A DNA stretch of 64,000 nt from Agarophyton chilense (lineage: Eukaryota > Rhodophyta > Florideophyceae > Gracilariales > Gracilariaceae). Shown piece after piece: positions 9,742 through 22,591 of the stretch; the stretch's first letter is position 1; the number at the start of each line of letters is the position of its first letter. The DNA is taken from NCBI GenBank assembly GCA_030374765.1, contig JARGXX010000026.1:552713-616712 (forward strand). Reading direction: 5' to 3'. Under the pieces are notes generated by a model. The model saw only the letters and a program-made list of their open reading frames with translations. It searched no databases and was not told the DNA's origin. The translations under genes and the position numbers were made by a program.

Positions 9742-10520
9742 AGCATCGCATTACCTGCCAACCACTACAATGTATTTGCATTATATCCAACCGTTTCTAA
9801 CCAGCACCCAGCCCACTGGGGCTCACCCCGACGCAGTAACATTTCTGAAGCTATTCTCTTCTCACCACTGTATTACAGAGTGCCCCGATCTGGTAATTTT
9901 TGAAGAATTGAGTTGAGTACCTGTAAAATTTTAAACAATATCGCCATGCCCATGTCTATCTATGCCACAGGCACCAGCGATACGCCGTATTTGAATATTT
10001 TTGAATACGCCATGTCAATGACGATCTCGAACTGACGCGCATTGCTGATTCCTGGCATGAGCCTCAGCGTAAGGGCACAGCATAAAAGTACAAACATTCG
10101 GCCTTGGGTTGGGGAACAAAAGAGCACGACGTTGAGCGTGCAAGAATGAAGTGACGAAACAAGAATCCGTGCTGGGCAAGTGTTAATACACGCTACAGAA
10201 CTGCCGCGGGAGCCTCTCGGCATTTCAGAGCTTAAGATGTCTTATTACACTGCAATTTGGTTATTAGTCTTAATCCCGGGTCTATATTCAACCATTTATT
10301 GAAGCTTTCTTACAAGTACCTTTCTGGACATAATCACAAATCATGGATCCATTTGTAGCCATGCTGCCTTTGGATTTTTTCAGGGGACCATCCCATAGAT
10401 ACTTGCGTTAAGATTACGAATGTGAGACTTCTTATTCATCCTTGAACAGCCTTTTCAGTTGCGAGCTTTACTACACTGCTGCAAAACAGATTATATGCGG
10501 TTCGAGTGGTTAAAGCAGAT

Positions 10521-10769
10521 ATGAAGGCATATTCTGGCCACTATATCAAAGGAGACGCTGTTCAGCTCTATCTATCGTTGAGACACAAGGATGAGTATAC
10601 AATGGGTCTCGTGAAGACATCAGACTCTTGTTCGTATTTTTATTACGGCGAAGTTTTTATTGAACGTCAAATGAATCTGCCTCGATTGAAGTCTACGACG
10701 GCCTTATTTAATCACGCCATAGTGATAGCAGACGAGCAGGTAAATGAAGAAGAAGAATGTCTTTTCTGA
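10521..10769 (+). CDS. Unrecognised small ORF (82 codons)
   Basis: It opens with an ATG at 10,521 (MKAYSGHYIKGDAVQLYLSL) and ends in an acidic NEEEECLF. The mixed, non-repetitive composition looks protein-like. I do not recognise a family, and there is no matching upstream promoter or neighbour to support it. It may be a fragment of a larger lost gene or chance. Confidence 0.2.
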   Translation: MKAYSGHYIKGDAVQLYLSLRHKDEYTMGLVKTSDSCSYFYYGEVFIERQMNLPRLKSTTALFNHAIVIADEQVNEEEECLF

Positions 10770-12215
10770 GAATTTTATAAGTGACAGTTTTGTAGATGGG
10801 GTATGTTATGAAAGGATGGGGAGGTTCAAGGGGGGCGAGCTTTCAAGATCATAGAGTAGTTTTTCCGAGCAGTTATCTCGCCTCAGAGAGCCAAGATGGT
10901 AATGGAACTCTGGCTTGAGTACCGGCCATGAATCATCCTCTCCTATTTCTGGTGACCAAGTGCTACGTAATGATTTGACAAAGTCTAATGCTACGTACTA
11001 ACACTAGGAGAGTAAAAGCAACGTACTGAATTGCCGTGCTGACAAAATGGTTAATGCAAAATAAATATCTACTTATGATAAGCTGCTACGCAACCATAGC
11101 AGCTAATGCAGTTTGCAATTCATATTAGTACAGAGATTCTGAGCACAAGGTTCAGTATACAATCTGGCCCTTCATGCTGCGCGTGGGTGCTGCTGGAGCT
11201 TACGGTGTCGCCATCGTGCTGAGAAAGGAAATTGTGCGCACTTGATGCAGAAGACGAAAGCCACAGTTTGAATCATAAGTCAATAATCAAACGGCGGCAT
11301 TGGCGGTATTCTCACTCCCCAGATCCCTCACATTTGTATCAGGTTTCCCATCCATATTGCACACGGTTCACGTTTTGGAACGTAGAGCCGTTTCGAGCAG
11401 TCTACTCCCAGTGAATCAGTCATGTTCTTAAACGCTGTGCAGACATTGTGCATTCTTCAAGCCAATCACTCAAAAAAGTATGAAGTTTCTTGTATGGAAG
11501 TGTGCCTATTCCAAGAACATTTCTTTCTAGCGATAAGAGATTCGTCAGTGTGCGTGTACTGATTGTATTAAAAGCGGTGTGACGATGAATCGAAGATCTG
11601 AATGAACTTGTCTGTCCGATCAATTCCAAAGGCATCGTAAACAGGACCGGTCGCGAAGAGTGATCAAGGAACATAAAAAAATATCGTTGCATGTGTAACA
11701 AATGGAGCCCTTGTCGTCGAGCACGGTTTTCGCCCAGCTCCTGTCAGTCCTGTTTGCCATCAGACTGGACGGTGATCCGAATCCAAGCTGTCCGCTGTCG
11801 GCAGCGTTGTTGTGTCGGAGCAACTGCGAAATATGCTGCAACGAACTGCAGTTTGTGCGAACCAAAGAACTCTTTAAGCAGCCACCGAGTCTGCTGCTCT
11901 TATATCTACGAGGTTGAGATAACAGGGCCTTTTCCCGCCACAATGACGGAATTCTGTCTACTGGCTTTTAGCGATTTGAAAATGGGGGAGAGGAAAACAA
12001 TTTCGTAGATGAAAAATGCGCCACACAGCTGTAACAAAATCTTGCGCACAATCGCAGGCCTTTCCTAGCTACATAAGTAGGAGTCGTTCTTGAGTTAGGC
12101 GCAAACGGCACTCATAAAGCGCTTCAGACTGACGGCTCATAGACCTCACGCAAAGCATGCCACAGTAACTATGAAAATTACGGTTTGCAAATGTTATGGA
12201 ACCTTCATCGCTACG

Positions 12216-12286
12216 GTTAGGCTGGCGCCTTGCTGTAAATATATCCATATAAAAATAGCAGGGATTTATTAATGTGCCAGCCTAAC
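12216..12286. repeat. 11-bp inverted repeat with a 49-nt AT-rich loop
   Basis: GTTAGGCTGGC at 12,216-12,226 pairs perfectly with GCCAGCCTAAC at 12,276-12,286. It could be a hairpin in RNA or a miniature element's ends. No target duplication is evident next to it. Confidence 0.6.
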
Positions 12287-12786
12287 GCGTTGTTGGAAAT
12301 TGTATGTGACCAATCAGGTACACCTATATATACTTCCTGACACAGCGTAAATATATAGTCAATATAAGGAGAATTTTCTTCCCAACTTTCACATTTTCGC
12401 CATCACATTTACAACCAAGAAAACTACCTTTACTTTTCATCAACATTGTTTAGCATCTCTACGATCATCTTTGACATCTCGACGCCGGTAGACGAATCAA
12501 CACAACAGCAAACAAGATCAGAACAGTTTAATACGCGTTGGTAAGACTTTTTTGGGTCCCACGACCTCTCGAGCTGGCAACATTCACAGAACTACGGAGT
12601 CCCTATGCTAATTCTGCCGTAGAACTACAGGTTACAACTCATGCAGAAGCCTACCTGTTCCATGATCCAACTCAGCACAAAGTAGATACAAAATATCTTG
12701 TCTCAGGTAACACGGCAACAAATCCCATGCATATTGTCCGCCTAACGCAAGAAAACACAGCATTCACACTCACCTATTTTCGAAAC

Positions 12787-14640
12787 TCATTTATCCTGTT
12801 CACTTGCTTGAATGATTTGACACACGCAATCAAATTCAATGGAAATCTTATTAGTGTACAGCACGAGCTGGATTGGTTCAGTCATAGGACGGTCGGCCTT
12901 ATTGAAAGGATTAGCATAGTTACACCTGTCCAGAATCCATATCATAGGGGCAATTTCGTCGGTTTTGAAGTCACACAGGGTGATATTTACACCTACACGA
13001 CTAGATCGATCAGTCGTATTTCTGCATGTAGAAAGCGTTCTGTAGAGATTTTTGGATTCTACTATAATCCACAAATCCACCTTGACACCACGAAGAACTT
13101 GCAAGGCGTAGGTTAAAACATTTTCTTCGTTTATAATTTCGCCCGCAGCAAGGGTTTCAGCAGGTTCAACGGACTTAACTGGGTGTTTAGATTTATGGGG
13201 GGACCAGCTAAGTGTGTTGAAAACGTGATGGATAGACCAGCTCCCGAACAGTACACCAGACAAGAGCCCGGGTTGTCCATTATCGCTACTTTTGCTGGCA
13301 TCAGCGAAAAATACCAGTGAAACTTCATACTACTTGTCATCTGAAAGCTTACTGTACCTGATCAATGATCCACGTCTATTGAGGTTTTCAAACATATTGT
13401 TTTTTGACAAAATGTCTCCCACCAGTGGCATAGGACTTTTTTATGAAGCGAAGAAGAAGCATAAACACAACATGTCGAAGGACAAATTCCTAAACACCCA
13501 ATGTAACAGTTGAGTGAGTGAGGGGCGGATGCCTACATGCTATTGAGAAGCTTTTCGAAATGTTTGCGTCTTGGTCTGATGACCTTTTATTGTTCGTAGC
13601 TTTTCAACTTTTCCTCACCATATACAGTGATAGTACCGTCTTCGTACTGCTCAACTAGAAGTCAATGAAATTTCAGTTGTGCTGGTCCGTTGACAACAGT
13701 GCTGAGCTGGTGCTCTTCAGATATTTTCTTGACCACTGCTGACAGGGTCTGCCATGACGACGCGTAAAGAATGTATTGGACCCGCTTGACAGCCTAGATA
13801 CATGCTCGGCTGTGGCTGATTTGAGAGAATAGCTGTAAAAAGTAGAATAAATGCTGGAAACCTAATCCACAAAGTAAGTTGTGGCTAAGATGCTTCCACT
13901 TCCCCCCTGCATATGCAGGTGCGTGTGCAGCGGATAGAAGTAACCAGTAGTGGTAGTACCTTGTGTTGCATTCTCTCACTGGGATCAGGTAGACGTCTCT
14001 CTGAGCCTCAGTCTGCAAAAACGCGCTCTTGTTATCGATTATCGCTGGTGTACAATCGAAGATCACCGCAAGGAAAAGCAACACTCGAATTCCAACAGGG
14101 GTGCATTTGGCAGTGTCCATCTTAAACATGTCTCTGTCTCTGTCTTTGCTCTCATGCGATGCCATGCGTGATTTCAGTGTAAAAGTATCATCTTCATACC
14201 TTTTCACCTTTTAGATTACATGACTAGACACAATTTTTACATTCGAAGGAACGTTTGAGACAGGAATATCTCTGCCAATCTTCTTGAAGGACTTATCTTC
14301 TTTGACGGACGTATTTTCGGTTGCGTTAGAAGGGGGTCTCTGAGCCTGGTGAAGTATGAAATATGTTGTGCTGAAGGCCTCGAAGTGATTACGAGTGACC
14401 TCCTTAAGTACTGCGAAGTTCCTGTCCCGGGGAAAGTTGCACTTCTGCTCCGTGTAGTACCTTCTTCTGCGTTGCAGTCATATCCCAGTACCGTCTTCCT
14501 TCCTCAATCTGATAGAAACTTCCAGTCGTATTCCTGCAGGAATAGCACTTCTTTGTCTCTGTCGAAGTAGTCCACACAGTACTTGGCAGTATTCTGGTTG
14601 TGTGTGGTGAGATTACCTCTGTAATACTGCTTGTCACCTC
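12787..14640 (-). pseudogene. Degraded Copia pol: pre-RT segment, RT and RNase H
   Basis: Going down the minus strand, 14,640-14,480 reads as the segment before RT (a YYRG motif, then DYFDRDKEVLFLQE), like the YYEDGDKELLDM segment of the Copia copies at 60 kb. 14,207-13,794 is RT, with SAFLQTEAQRDVYLIPV. 13,263-12,787 is RNase H, with ESKNLYRTLSTCRNTTDRS and then WILDRCNYANPFNKAD, the IPGxxNLADPLTK-type end. Frames differ between the blocks, and the RT active-site block between them is not readable. This explains the plus-strand open frame at 12.5-13.1 kb as a shadow. Confidence 0.7.
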
Positions 14641-14912
14641 ACCAATGCACCTTAATCTCGTCTCCCATACTTGAAAATTGCTGTCCGATGGAGGAATTTT
14701 TCTTCTGTACGGTTTCAGTGTCAGGGTATTCGTCTAGATCGTGATTCGTCTCCATAATTTCATAAACTGGTTTTTTGCATGTCGTAGATGGCATCCTGCA
14801 CAGCAGATACTACGTTTCTGAGGAAGCTTAAAACCCGCACTGCCGAGTGCATGGAAAAGAATAGAAAAACGTCAGGTAAAGATCGCACTGATTCGTAGAA
14901 TCGATAGAAAAT
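14641..14912. other. Probable Copia integrase-RT linker remnant, no clear reading
   Basis: It lies between the recognisable pre-RT block and the solo LTR. No motif is visible on either strand. Confidence 0.3.
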
Positions 14913-15359
14913 TGTAACGCAATGACGGGTGGGTCAGTCTACAGGTCTCGACCGGTGGTAGCGTGGTAGAGCGGGTCCTAAGGTTCAAATTCTTGACGGC
15001 GGCACTCCCAGAGTACTTGGCGCAATGGGCTGGAGTTTACGGCGTAGTTCTACAGGTTGGAGCTACGGAAACGATGGCTTGAAGACAAATTGGTGGAACG
15101 AATATACCAAAGAGGGTTATTTAGTATCCTAGCGGTGCCTACCTTACTCTAAGGGAGAAGCGTCGTTCGAGCCCAAAAAATTGTACTGGCGAAGCGCTGG
15201 GATCTCCCTAGCACTGTAATGCTAATCTATGATACTAATTAAAAAAAAATTAATAATCGGCCTGAGTCCAGCTGAGGTCGGCCAGTCCACGTGGCGTCTG
15301 TAAGATCCTTCAGGGTCCGGCGGCTTACAAGGCTCAACCGCTATCGTCGTTCCTTCACA
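14913..15359 (-). repeat. Solo LTR of Ty3 alpha (447 bp)
   Basis: A full-length relative of the LTRs at 621-1066 and 45,234-45,680, in minus orientation, running from TGTAACGC (plus strand) to TTCACA. No primer-binding site follows its left edge and no polypurine tract precedes its right edge, so it stands alone. A clear 5-bp target duplication was not found. The A-box-like and B-box-like motifs are kept in altered form (GGTTCAAATTC). Confidence 0.8.
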
Positions 15360-15649
15360 CAAAAAGCACAATATAAGGCACACCACAGAAGCAGATTCAT
15401 TGCGATGCCCCTTCAGGTTGCTTTCAGCGTGGCTGCTGACAGCATTTATTAATAGTGGCCAAAGAGATTCTAATAATTGTTGCAGCAATAGAAATGATTA
15501 AAGAGAAGCAACCGAAAAAACTGCAGATGCCTTCGATCGCATTCAAGACAGAAAAGCCGAAACAAACTCTCATGACCAGTATCGAGAACATAATGCATAA
15601 TCATGCCTTTGTATAATATGCTCAGGACAAAGCAGCACGCATTCGGTCA

Positions 15650-17265
15650 GCGCTGAAATAATTTGAAAATATCGGTCATCATGATGCGCGATGGCGTGGA
15701 GTCTGTCGATACAACAGGGCCCTGTGAGTGGTGACGTGCAAGCGTACGGATGTCACTTTGATATAGACGAAACAATAAAGCGCTTACGTTGAGTTCCAAT
15801 CTTCTCCAACTGCTCCATGTATTCGGAAACCAGAATAGGGACATCCCCGCGTAGACTGTTCAAAGTTACCCATTCCGTTTTCTCGTCAGAGAATCAGCGC
15901 CATTTTTGAAGTAACTCAATATTCCCTTGTAGGCATTTGATAATTGAGAAAATGGTCAACAATCAGCTGTTCATTTTTTTGATAGGCAACATAGTCCCTC
16001 ACTTCTTCAGTGACTTCGAAACTCTTGTTTCGAAAGAATTCCAACCTGCGACGGTGTGCTTCTTCCTTACGACCTTCATTTAAAGACTCGAAAAGGATGA
16101 TATACTCGTTTCGACATTCGAGTACGCAATATGGTCCAACCCACTTGAGTGATTGTGTTTTAGTCCGCTCACGCTGCAGTACACCCCGAAGAATGGAGTA
16201 ACCCTCGGTAAATATGATTCCGTCCAAGGGGAATTGCAGCTGTCTAATGAGGTATAGTTGAGCCTTTTTTAATGTTTTTGAGTTCAAGAACTCCCACTTC
16301 CTCACCAACTTTCCGGTGAATAGCAGTAAGCGGCGAGTCCTGGTTATGATTAGTAAACACCGTCAAAGACAACGGTTATCGAGTCGGTAAATATCGGATT
16401 GTTCGAAGCATATTGTACAACTGGCAAGATACTGGGCCAACAGATTTTCGGGAGCTGGTACTCAAAAAGAAGAGCACGGGATACGCATAGGACCTCTCGG
16501 CAGACTACTTCAACACTTCTATTCGACCAAGGGCAACAAGCCAACATGGAATGATGAGATGGCTTGGTCCTTTTCTTCAGAACACGAACGACTTCGATCT
16601 TGAAACGAGAGCCGCGTTTACAGACCCCCTGGTTAGACAGACCAAACGCTGAAAACCAGTTTATCAGAAACTTTTGCTGCTACTTCAGCTGTGATCTCGG
16701 TCGTGGTTGTGAGCCAAAACTAACTGCTGTGATCATCTTTGACTACCAGAACATACAAAAAGCCATCCCCGCCACGTGACATGTAGCAAAAGTCGAAGTG
16801 AAACAATTCATTACGTTGTAGACATGCAGTTTGTTAGATTAAAGCTACAAAATAGAAAAATTGAGTGATGGGAATTCACATTGAATACAGTTTTCTAAAT
16901 GTGCATTACAAAAATGCCGAAAAGTGTTTGAATGCTCACCGTATGAAATCTAGGCTTAAACAGAATTCTGGAAACACGAGAGCAGTGTTCAGCAGGGCAT
17001 TACATTCCCTAATATGAACTATCCGGGTTTAGCAGAGAACCATAACCTTTTCTCAGCTGCCTCAACTCTAAGCACACGCGGAAGCCGCATATTCTAAGCT
17101 GTAATAGCGTACGATTTTTCTTTCTTTCTCACCATTTATGGATTGCACTTGTACCCAGAAGGTCAAATATGTACTTTTAACTTTGTCTTGTGCACGGTGC
17201 CCTCTCTTTCTGTAGCTTTCGAAAGGACATATCATCTTTAGCCGCTGCACTTGTTGAACAGTCAA
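15650..17265 (-). pseudogene. Ty3/gypsy remnant 1: gag knuckle trace, integrase and chromodomain-like C-terminus
   Basis: On the minus strand, 17,265-17,068 holds a decayed knuckle-like CPFESYRKRGHRAQD. Integrase core traces follow from about 16,790 (KDDHSSYTWL, then CPWSNRSVEVVCREV). 16,308-15,916 is a C-terminal region with RRRLEFFRNKSFEVTEEV. The end near 15,850-15,750 (DVPILVSEYMEQL, then GTQRKR) resembles the sequence after the chromodomain in some protist Ty3 elements. Protease, RT and RNase H are missing between the knuckle trace and integrase. Confidence 0.65.
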
Positions 17266-19139
17266 GATTGAAATTCTGGCAACAAAAAACCTGTTTCGCT
17301 TGGTGATACTTGTTTTCCTTTCCTAGCACACTCCAAAATCATTTCTATCGGTACTCTCAACGCATATTCGAAGGCTAGCGTGAAGACAAAGAAGCAGAGG
17401 AGGCGAATCATGTCTCAGAGCCAAGATCTTTCGAAAGCTCAATACGTGGTCCAAGTGAAGTTCCATGCCTATTCTTACCGTTTCAATCTACGCACCTGAT
17501 GACCTGCTACCCCGTACCGAGAGGCTATTAGTTGTTCAGAAAAGTCCAACATATAGACATCTTATGTTTTAGTAGAAAGGATGGAATGTCGTGCGTATCA
17601 AATACGCAATTCAGTACGGCGTACACTTTTCCGTACACCCGCCATCAGCATTACACAGAAGTTGGCATAGAAAATCGCTCCATCACTACGACTTCACGCC
17701 ATTTTGTTCGATCACTGGACTATGGAATAATACTTTATAGAGATTCCCATTTCGGAACAAAAATCTGCGGCACGAAATCATTGGAATTCCATACCACAGG
17801 GAAAAAAGTTGCAACTAAAACTGGAGACGAGATTATTCAAGGACTCTACTATCAGCATACAGGAACAAATGAACCGGATCATTTCACGACATCAAAGCCC
17901 CATGGAACAGAATAATTAACTTCTCAGATCAATTTCAGACACTCTGAGAAGGCCAGTGACCCTTAATCTGGCGGAGAGTAGTTCTAAATACAGTCAATCA
18001 ACAACTATGACACTTTCTCAAGGTCATCAATAACGGGATGGTATTAATTTTGACATGTGCTTTTATCTATTTGGAGACTTCTTGCATACTCCTTAAAATT
18101 GCCTCTCTGTTTCATGAGAGCAGGTGAGAATTAATTCGCTTTCTTGATTGATGAATCGCTTCTTTGTGTAAATTAATGAAAATCCGTAGGAAATGTAATA
18201 TTAAACTTCCCAAACGGAGCTGAAAGAACCCCTTGATACAAAATAGTTGCTGCTACGCCCACACTTTGTACTAATCGTCGGTTAAACCTCAGACTTGCGC
18301 CTGCAAAACTGTCAACATCTGCCCGAGGTAAGTGGGCTTTGGAAATTGATGACAACAGAGCTCTAAAAATCACATTATCAGAACTCAAATGCTAGGGCTT
18401 CTCCTTCCGTACAGAAGTTCAAACTGTCCTTCAACCAAAGTTTTCCTACTTTGAGTTGGGGCGCTTTCGAGCACTTCCTATGCGTCTATCAGGCACTAGA
18501 TTGCGTCTTCCGCCCACTCGGTTCAATGTAGGAAGCGCAATTCCATTTTGGACATTTACTACTTCAGCATGTTCAAGAATTCCTCTCTCGTGTATATGAT
18601 CGTCAGGAAAGTGATCAATAACTTCGTTGGCGATTAAATGGCTATAAAATTTCGTATTAGAACTTGAGGCACGCTATGAAGAACTTTGGTGTTGTTGACG
18701 TGTCGCGATTTGCGCTCATCGCACGTGACGCAAAAGGTTGGGCACCAAGAGGAGTTCCGCGCTGTGTCGGATGCCCCCAGACTATTTGACGAAGTCTGGT
18801 ATTCTTTACTATATAGTAGTCTCTGGTGCTCCAAGAACAGCTCGTGGGTTGCGCTTCTAGATTTTCTATGATGCGTGCGCTGCGTAGATGTCTCTGTCAT
18901 CCAGCAGCTGTCTACTTCGAGGTCCTACGCAGTCCAAGCGCCTGCATCTCAATCCCTACTGCAGTCCACTCTGGGCTGCAGTTGCGCTATTTCATCCCAG
19001 TTTCGCAGCACTCCGATTTGTGGTGCACCTACGCATCCCAGATGTGCTCGAGGGTGGTCAACAGTCCCCTTATGACCAAAATTTCGAAAGGAATATGGAA
19101 GGTTGGTCATAAAAAGTTGACCGGTCTCTTTTGTCGTGT
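17266..19139. other. Unassigned stretch between two Ty3 remnants
   Basis: No retroelement motif is recognised. A plus-strand open frame at 17,532-17,915 (about 127 codons, ending TSKPHGTE) and a minus-strand reading at about 18,660-18,465 (EVIDHFPDDHIHERG, then Arg-rich) look protein-like but match nothing I know. Confidence 0.35.
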
Positions 19140-21280
19140 TGTACCGTCCTTCCTGACTTGTTCCGGATATTCTTCTACCAAGTCTGGTACATCGTGTTGT
19201 AGCCTTTCCAATAAGACCTAGTAAGTTTCGCTGCCTTCAAAGCCTTTCTATTTTACCAAGATGTCCAATACACCGTCTTCCTTTATGATATTCTGGAAAT
19301 TTCCGAACACCAGTAGCTCGTTCTCTTGATAATAAAGGAGATTTAGAAGGTCTTCGGTTATTTGAAAATTCTTGTTTCGGGAAAACTTTAACCGACGGCC
19401 TTGCACTAGTTCCTTCTTTCCTGTAAGCAACTATTCTTTTTCGGAGATGTATTCACCATTGCAGCTTGTCACTCGATATGGACCTGTCCATTATAGCGAG
19501 AGTTTCCTTTTCATTTTCTTCTGTAGCAATTCTTTCAACACAAAGTCCCTCTCAGAAAATTTCACCTTGCGTACTCCCGTTTTCTTCTTGGGTGATTCTA
19601 CCGCTGCTTTTCGTTTCCCGTTAGAAGCTGTGGCGAATTTCCGGTGCATGCGCTTCATTGCTTCTCTGCACCGGTCGAATTATCGCAATTTCCTAATCTG
19701 TGCCTCGGTGATGGAAACAATTTCCAACTCTCCTTTGCGTTCAGTGAGTCCGGCGAACGGGCCGTCCTGCTTCAGCCCGATAAATACTTCGAGTGGACAT
19801 TGATTCTTCAATCGCTTCAACGGGGAGTTCTTCAGTGCTGACTGCACCAGTGACATCACCCTGGGCCATGAGGCGAATGGAAGCTGAAACTCTGACAGTA
19901 GTGCTATTGCCGCTCTTGCTAGCTCTCTGCACACTACTTCGAATATACCGTTGCTCCACGGTGCGTAGGCCAGGGTTTAATGATGCTGAGTGTGCAAATG
20001 ATCCTTGAGACTAGGTGTCACTTTGTTCTTAGAATGACTGGCTTGATATGAGACCCATATCCTCGAAGTTCAGAAGGCGGCAAACCATTCTGTAAACAGT
20101 TCAGAGGTTACTTCAGCCGTTGCTTCGGTTGTAAGTTCGAGTTATAGATAGCCGAAGAAATCGTCTTTGATCACCAGAACGTAGATGTGATGTTTTTCTC
20201 CGTTTCAAATATAGCAGTAGTCGAAATGGATTACTTCGTCGGGTTACGTTGCGTAGATTGCAAACCCCAACAGGCCTGGGCACGATAAATCTTGGCCAAA
20301 TATGGAGGCAGTGAATACAGGATGCCACGAAGTCGTTCACATCTTTGTCCATACAGTCTCACCAAGAGTGTGTCTCGATGTTTGCCTATTTCACTTCCTT
20401 TGCTCGGTGTCCTGTGGATCTGGTGTGTGCTGCGATTAAAACTCTTAGCTTACACAGTGTGTCTGACTTCGGTACCCATATAAGCCCTCAAATGTTTTGA
20501 AAAATGCCTTTGTTCTGCTTGAAACTGCTGGGTGGCTTCTCGGGACTGCTACTTTGTGTGTTCTCCAGGTTTTTGAGTTTGGGCCAGTCGAGTTTCGGCT
20601 TCAGTTCGGGGCTTATTGGCGCCATGAGAACAGTCTTGCATGCCCTTAGAATTGCTACTTTGAAATTTTCAGGACTTTTTAAGGCCCAACGTGTCATAAT
20701 ATCCGCCTAAACATTCCGTTCCTCCGGTAGATGCTGTATGATATAACTGAAACGATTGAGCTTCAATGCCCACCTCATCAGCTTGCTGGCCGTGTGGCGT
20801 GGTGTGCCGGTGGTTCAATTGGGTCGTCTTTCGTGTCTCTGTAGGATACACCACTGTAGTTACCCCCTTCTCAGTAGGTACACCGAGGCGGCTGATACGC
20901 ATACCGTTAATCGCCGGACCGACCTTCTCGAGGTGGTCGTCTAGGTTTAATTCTATAGCATTGAGCAGGAGCCGTCCAAGAATCACCCGTTTCATACTCT
21001 GATCCGTAATGAAGAACTCTACTCCATGCGGAAGTATGGGTATCTTCTTCCTGGGCAGGGTTATTACCAGTGGCACCGTCACGCTTTACTTTGATGTGAA
21101 CATCATTAAGGCTTCTGCAGTGCCCCTCAAGAGCAGTCTCGAGTTCGATGGATTCAGGGATATCGATGACTTCCAAGTTGCTTCCCGCAATGATTTGCTT
21201 CATCAAGTCTTTAGATATAGCACTGTAGTCGGCGCCATAGTCTCCAATCGCGTCTGCTGCAACTCGATCGTCGATTAAAA
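19140..21280 (-). pseudogene. Ty3/gypsy remnant 2: protease, integrase and chromodomain; RT lost
   Basis: From 21,280 downward the reading is protease: GDYGADYSAIS holds the active site with Tyr in place of Ser/Thr, and VILGRLLLNAIELNLDDHLE is the second loop. Next is the integrase zinc-binding end (DFVASCIHCL, about 20,330), then the core with APWSNGIFEVVCRELARAAI (about 19,950). The C-terminal part has QGRRLKFSRNKNFQITEDLL, and the tail has VKWKGFEGSE-like chromodomain residues with one stop, ending near 19,140. Only about 300 bp separate protease from integrase, so RT and RNase H have been deleted. Related to remnant 1. Confidence 0.7.
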
Positions 21281-21681
21281 TGTTTTACCTTTCATTGCTG
21301 CTCGGATTGCTTGATAAATGGGCGACTTCGATGCTCCTCTTCCCCCGCTTTTCTGCGAAGAAATAGTCAAGGAGCTGCTTCCGTTCGTCAGCGGAGGTAA
21401 TACTACAGTATTGAATTCAGTGCTTTTTGTCGCACTTCCTGTTCAGGCAAGGCCTTGTCCACACAGTACCGTCTGCGGCGGGTTTCTGTGCTCCTTAATT
21501 CGAAGAATCTCGTTTCGAACGTTTAAGACTGCGCTCTATATATTCGGGTTCACTCTTCTTCGAAACGTTTCCTCCGTCGCGCTCGTGTCTTCGATTTATC
21601 TGCGCTCGTGCAGTTTCGCCGTTATTCACTTCGACGGGAAGAGAGCTGGCGCGTTTCATAAAATAGGATATGCTTGCCTTT

Positions 21682-22126
21682 TGTAACGCAATGACGCGTG
21701 GGTCAGCGTACGGGTCTCGACCGGTGGTAGCGTGGTAGAGCGAATCCTAAGGTTCGAATTCTTAACGGCGGCACTCCCAGAGCACTCGGTGCAATTTCTG
21801 GCGTTTACAACGTAGTCCTACAGGTCGGTACTACGGAAACCATGGCTTGAAGACCAAAGGGTGGAACTAATATAGCAAAGGGGGTTATTTAGTACCCTAA
21901 CGGTGCCTACCTTACTCTAAGGGAGAAGCATAGCTCGAGCCAAGAAGATAGTACTGGCGAGGGGCTGAGATCTCTCTGGCTCTGTAATGCTAATCTATGA
22001 AACTAATTAAAATAAACAAATAATCTGCCTGAGTCCAGATGAGATCGGCCAGTCCACGTGGCGTCTGTAAGATCCCTCAGGGCCCGGCGGCTTACAAGGC
22101 TCAACCGTTATCGTCGCTTCTTCACA
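21682..22126 (-). repeat. 3' LTR of a Ty3 alpha element whose body lies to the right
   Basis: A full-length alpha LTR (445 bp) in minus orientation. No primer-binding site follows its left edge. Its right edge is preceded (minus strand) by the purine tract TAAGGAGGGAGATA, as expected of a 3' LTR. The element body continues at 22,127 and, beyond the inserted beta element, at 33,998. Confidence 0.75.
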
Positions 22127-22140
22127 TATCTCCCTCCTTA
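22127..22140 (-). other. Polypurine tract of Ty3 alpha
   Basis: The minus strand reads TAAGGAGGGAGATA directly before the LTR start TGTGAAG. It parallels the tract TTAAGGGGGGGGA before beta's 3' LTR. Confidence 0.6.
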
Positions 22141-22175
22141 GGATTCGGCCGTTACGGAGAAATCAAGATGGACTC

Positions 22176-22591
22176 ATGAATGACTCAGTGGACGCGAGCA
22201 CTTCGTTGCTCCCGTTACCATTGGGTGTGACGGGACGTCGCGTGGTCATCGCCTACGGGGAGGCGTGGAATGGTGAGCTGACCATTGGTGCCGAAGGAAA
22301 ATTAATTTGCCTAAGGACTGAAACTCCCGCGCGCCGTAAACATTGGTCATAGATACAACGCCGGCGTATTCCTCGTGGCGCGGTATCGCGGTGGTCCCTT
22401 GGCTTATTCTCCCCTGACGGTCATTGGAGCCGTCCTTAGTCTCCGCTCTTCCTTTGGCGACCATCCGCGCTTCATCCACCGTGGTTTACGCCTGTCAGTA
22501 CGCTCAGGTCAATTCCATTCTTCTTCTCATAGTAGTAATTTTTCATTGGTCGCGCGCGATGCCGAACTCGCCTTATGAGCCCGTTGGATAC
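22176..22591 (+). pseudogene. Antisense ORF of Ty3 alpha, part 1 (split by the beta insertion)
   Basis: It starts at ATG 22,176, 50 nt inside the 3' LTR and on the strand opposite to the element's sense strand. It opens with MNDSVDASTSLLPLPLGVTG in frame 3, runs to a TAG about 60 codons on, then continues in frame 1 (YNAGVFLVARYRGGPLAYSP) to 22,578, and in frame 2 from ATG 22,559 (MPNSPYEPVGY). That last frame runs straight across the target site and resumes at 33,998. I recognise no domain. The frame steps mean decay or sequence indels. It is regarded as element-encoded because the beta element has an ORF in exactly this position. Confidence 0.55.
22587..22591. repeat. Target-site duplication GATAC (left copy; right copy 33,993-33,997)
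   Basis: GATAC immediately precedes the 5' LTR and immediately follows the 3' LTR. Removing the element and one copy rejoins the alpha antisense ORF in frame. Confidence 0.9.

Larger units (their letters stand above)
9742..12786. other. Stretch without a recognised gene
   Basis: About 3 kb with only short open frames. I looked for retroelement motifs on both strands and found none before the RNase H that starts (on the minus strand) near 13,263. It holds a hairpin at 12,216-12,286 and, at 12,310-12,332, a CCAAT followed by TATATATA that could belong to the 3' LTR of the neighbouring minus-strand Copia. Small unexplained ORFs are at 10,521-10,769 (+) and 11,420-11,701 (-). Confidence 0.5.

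Noticed and set aside
12538-13116. Plus-strand open frame of about 190 codons as a host gene
   Set aside because: It starts without ATG after a stop, and the minus strand of the same stretch reads as Copia RNase H (ESKNLYRTL..., NYANPFNKAD), so the plus frame is a shadow.
15360-21681. A single Ty3 alpha element bounded by the LTRs at 14,913 and 21,682
   Set aside because: Neither LTR is followed by the family's primer-binding site on the inner side, and the interior holds two separate remnants of a different Ty3 lineage.
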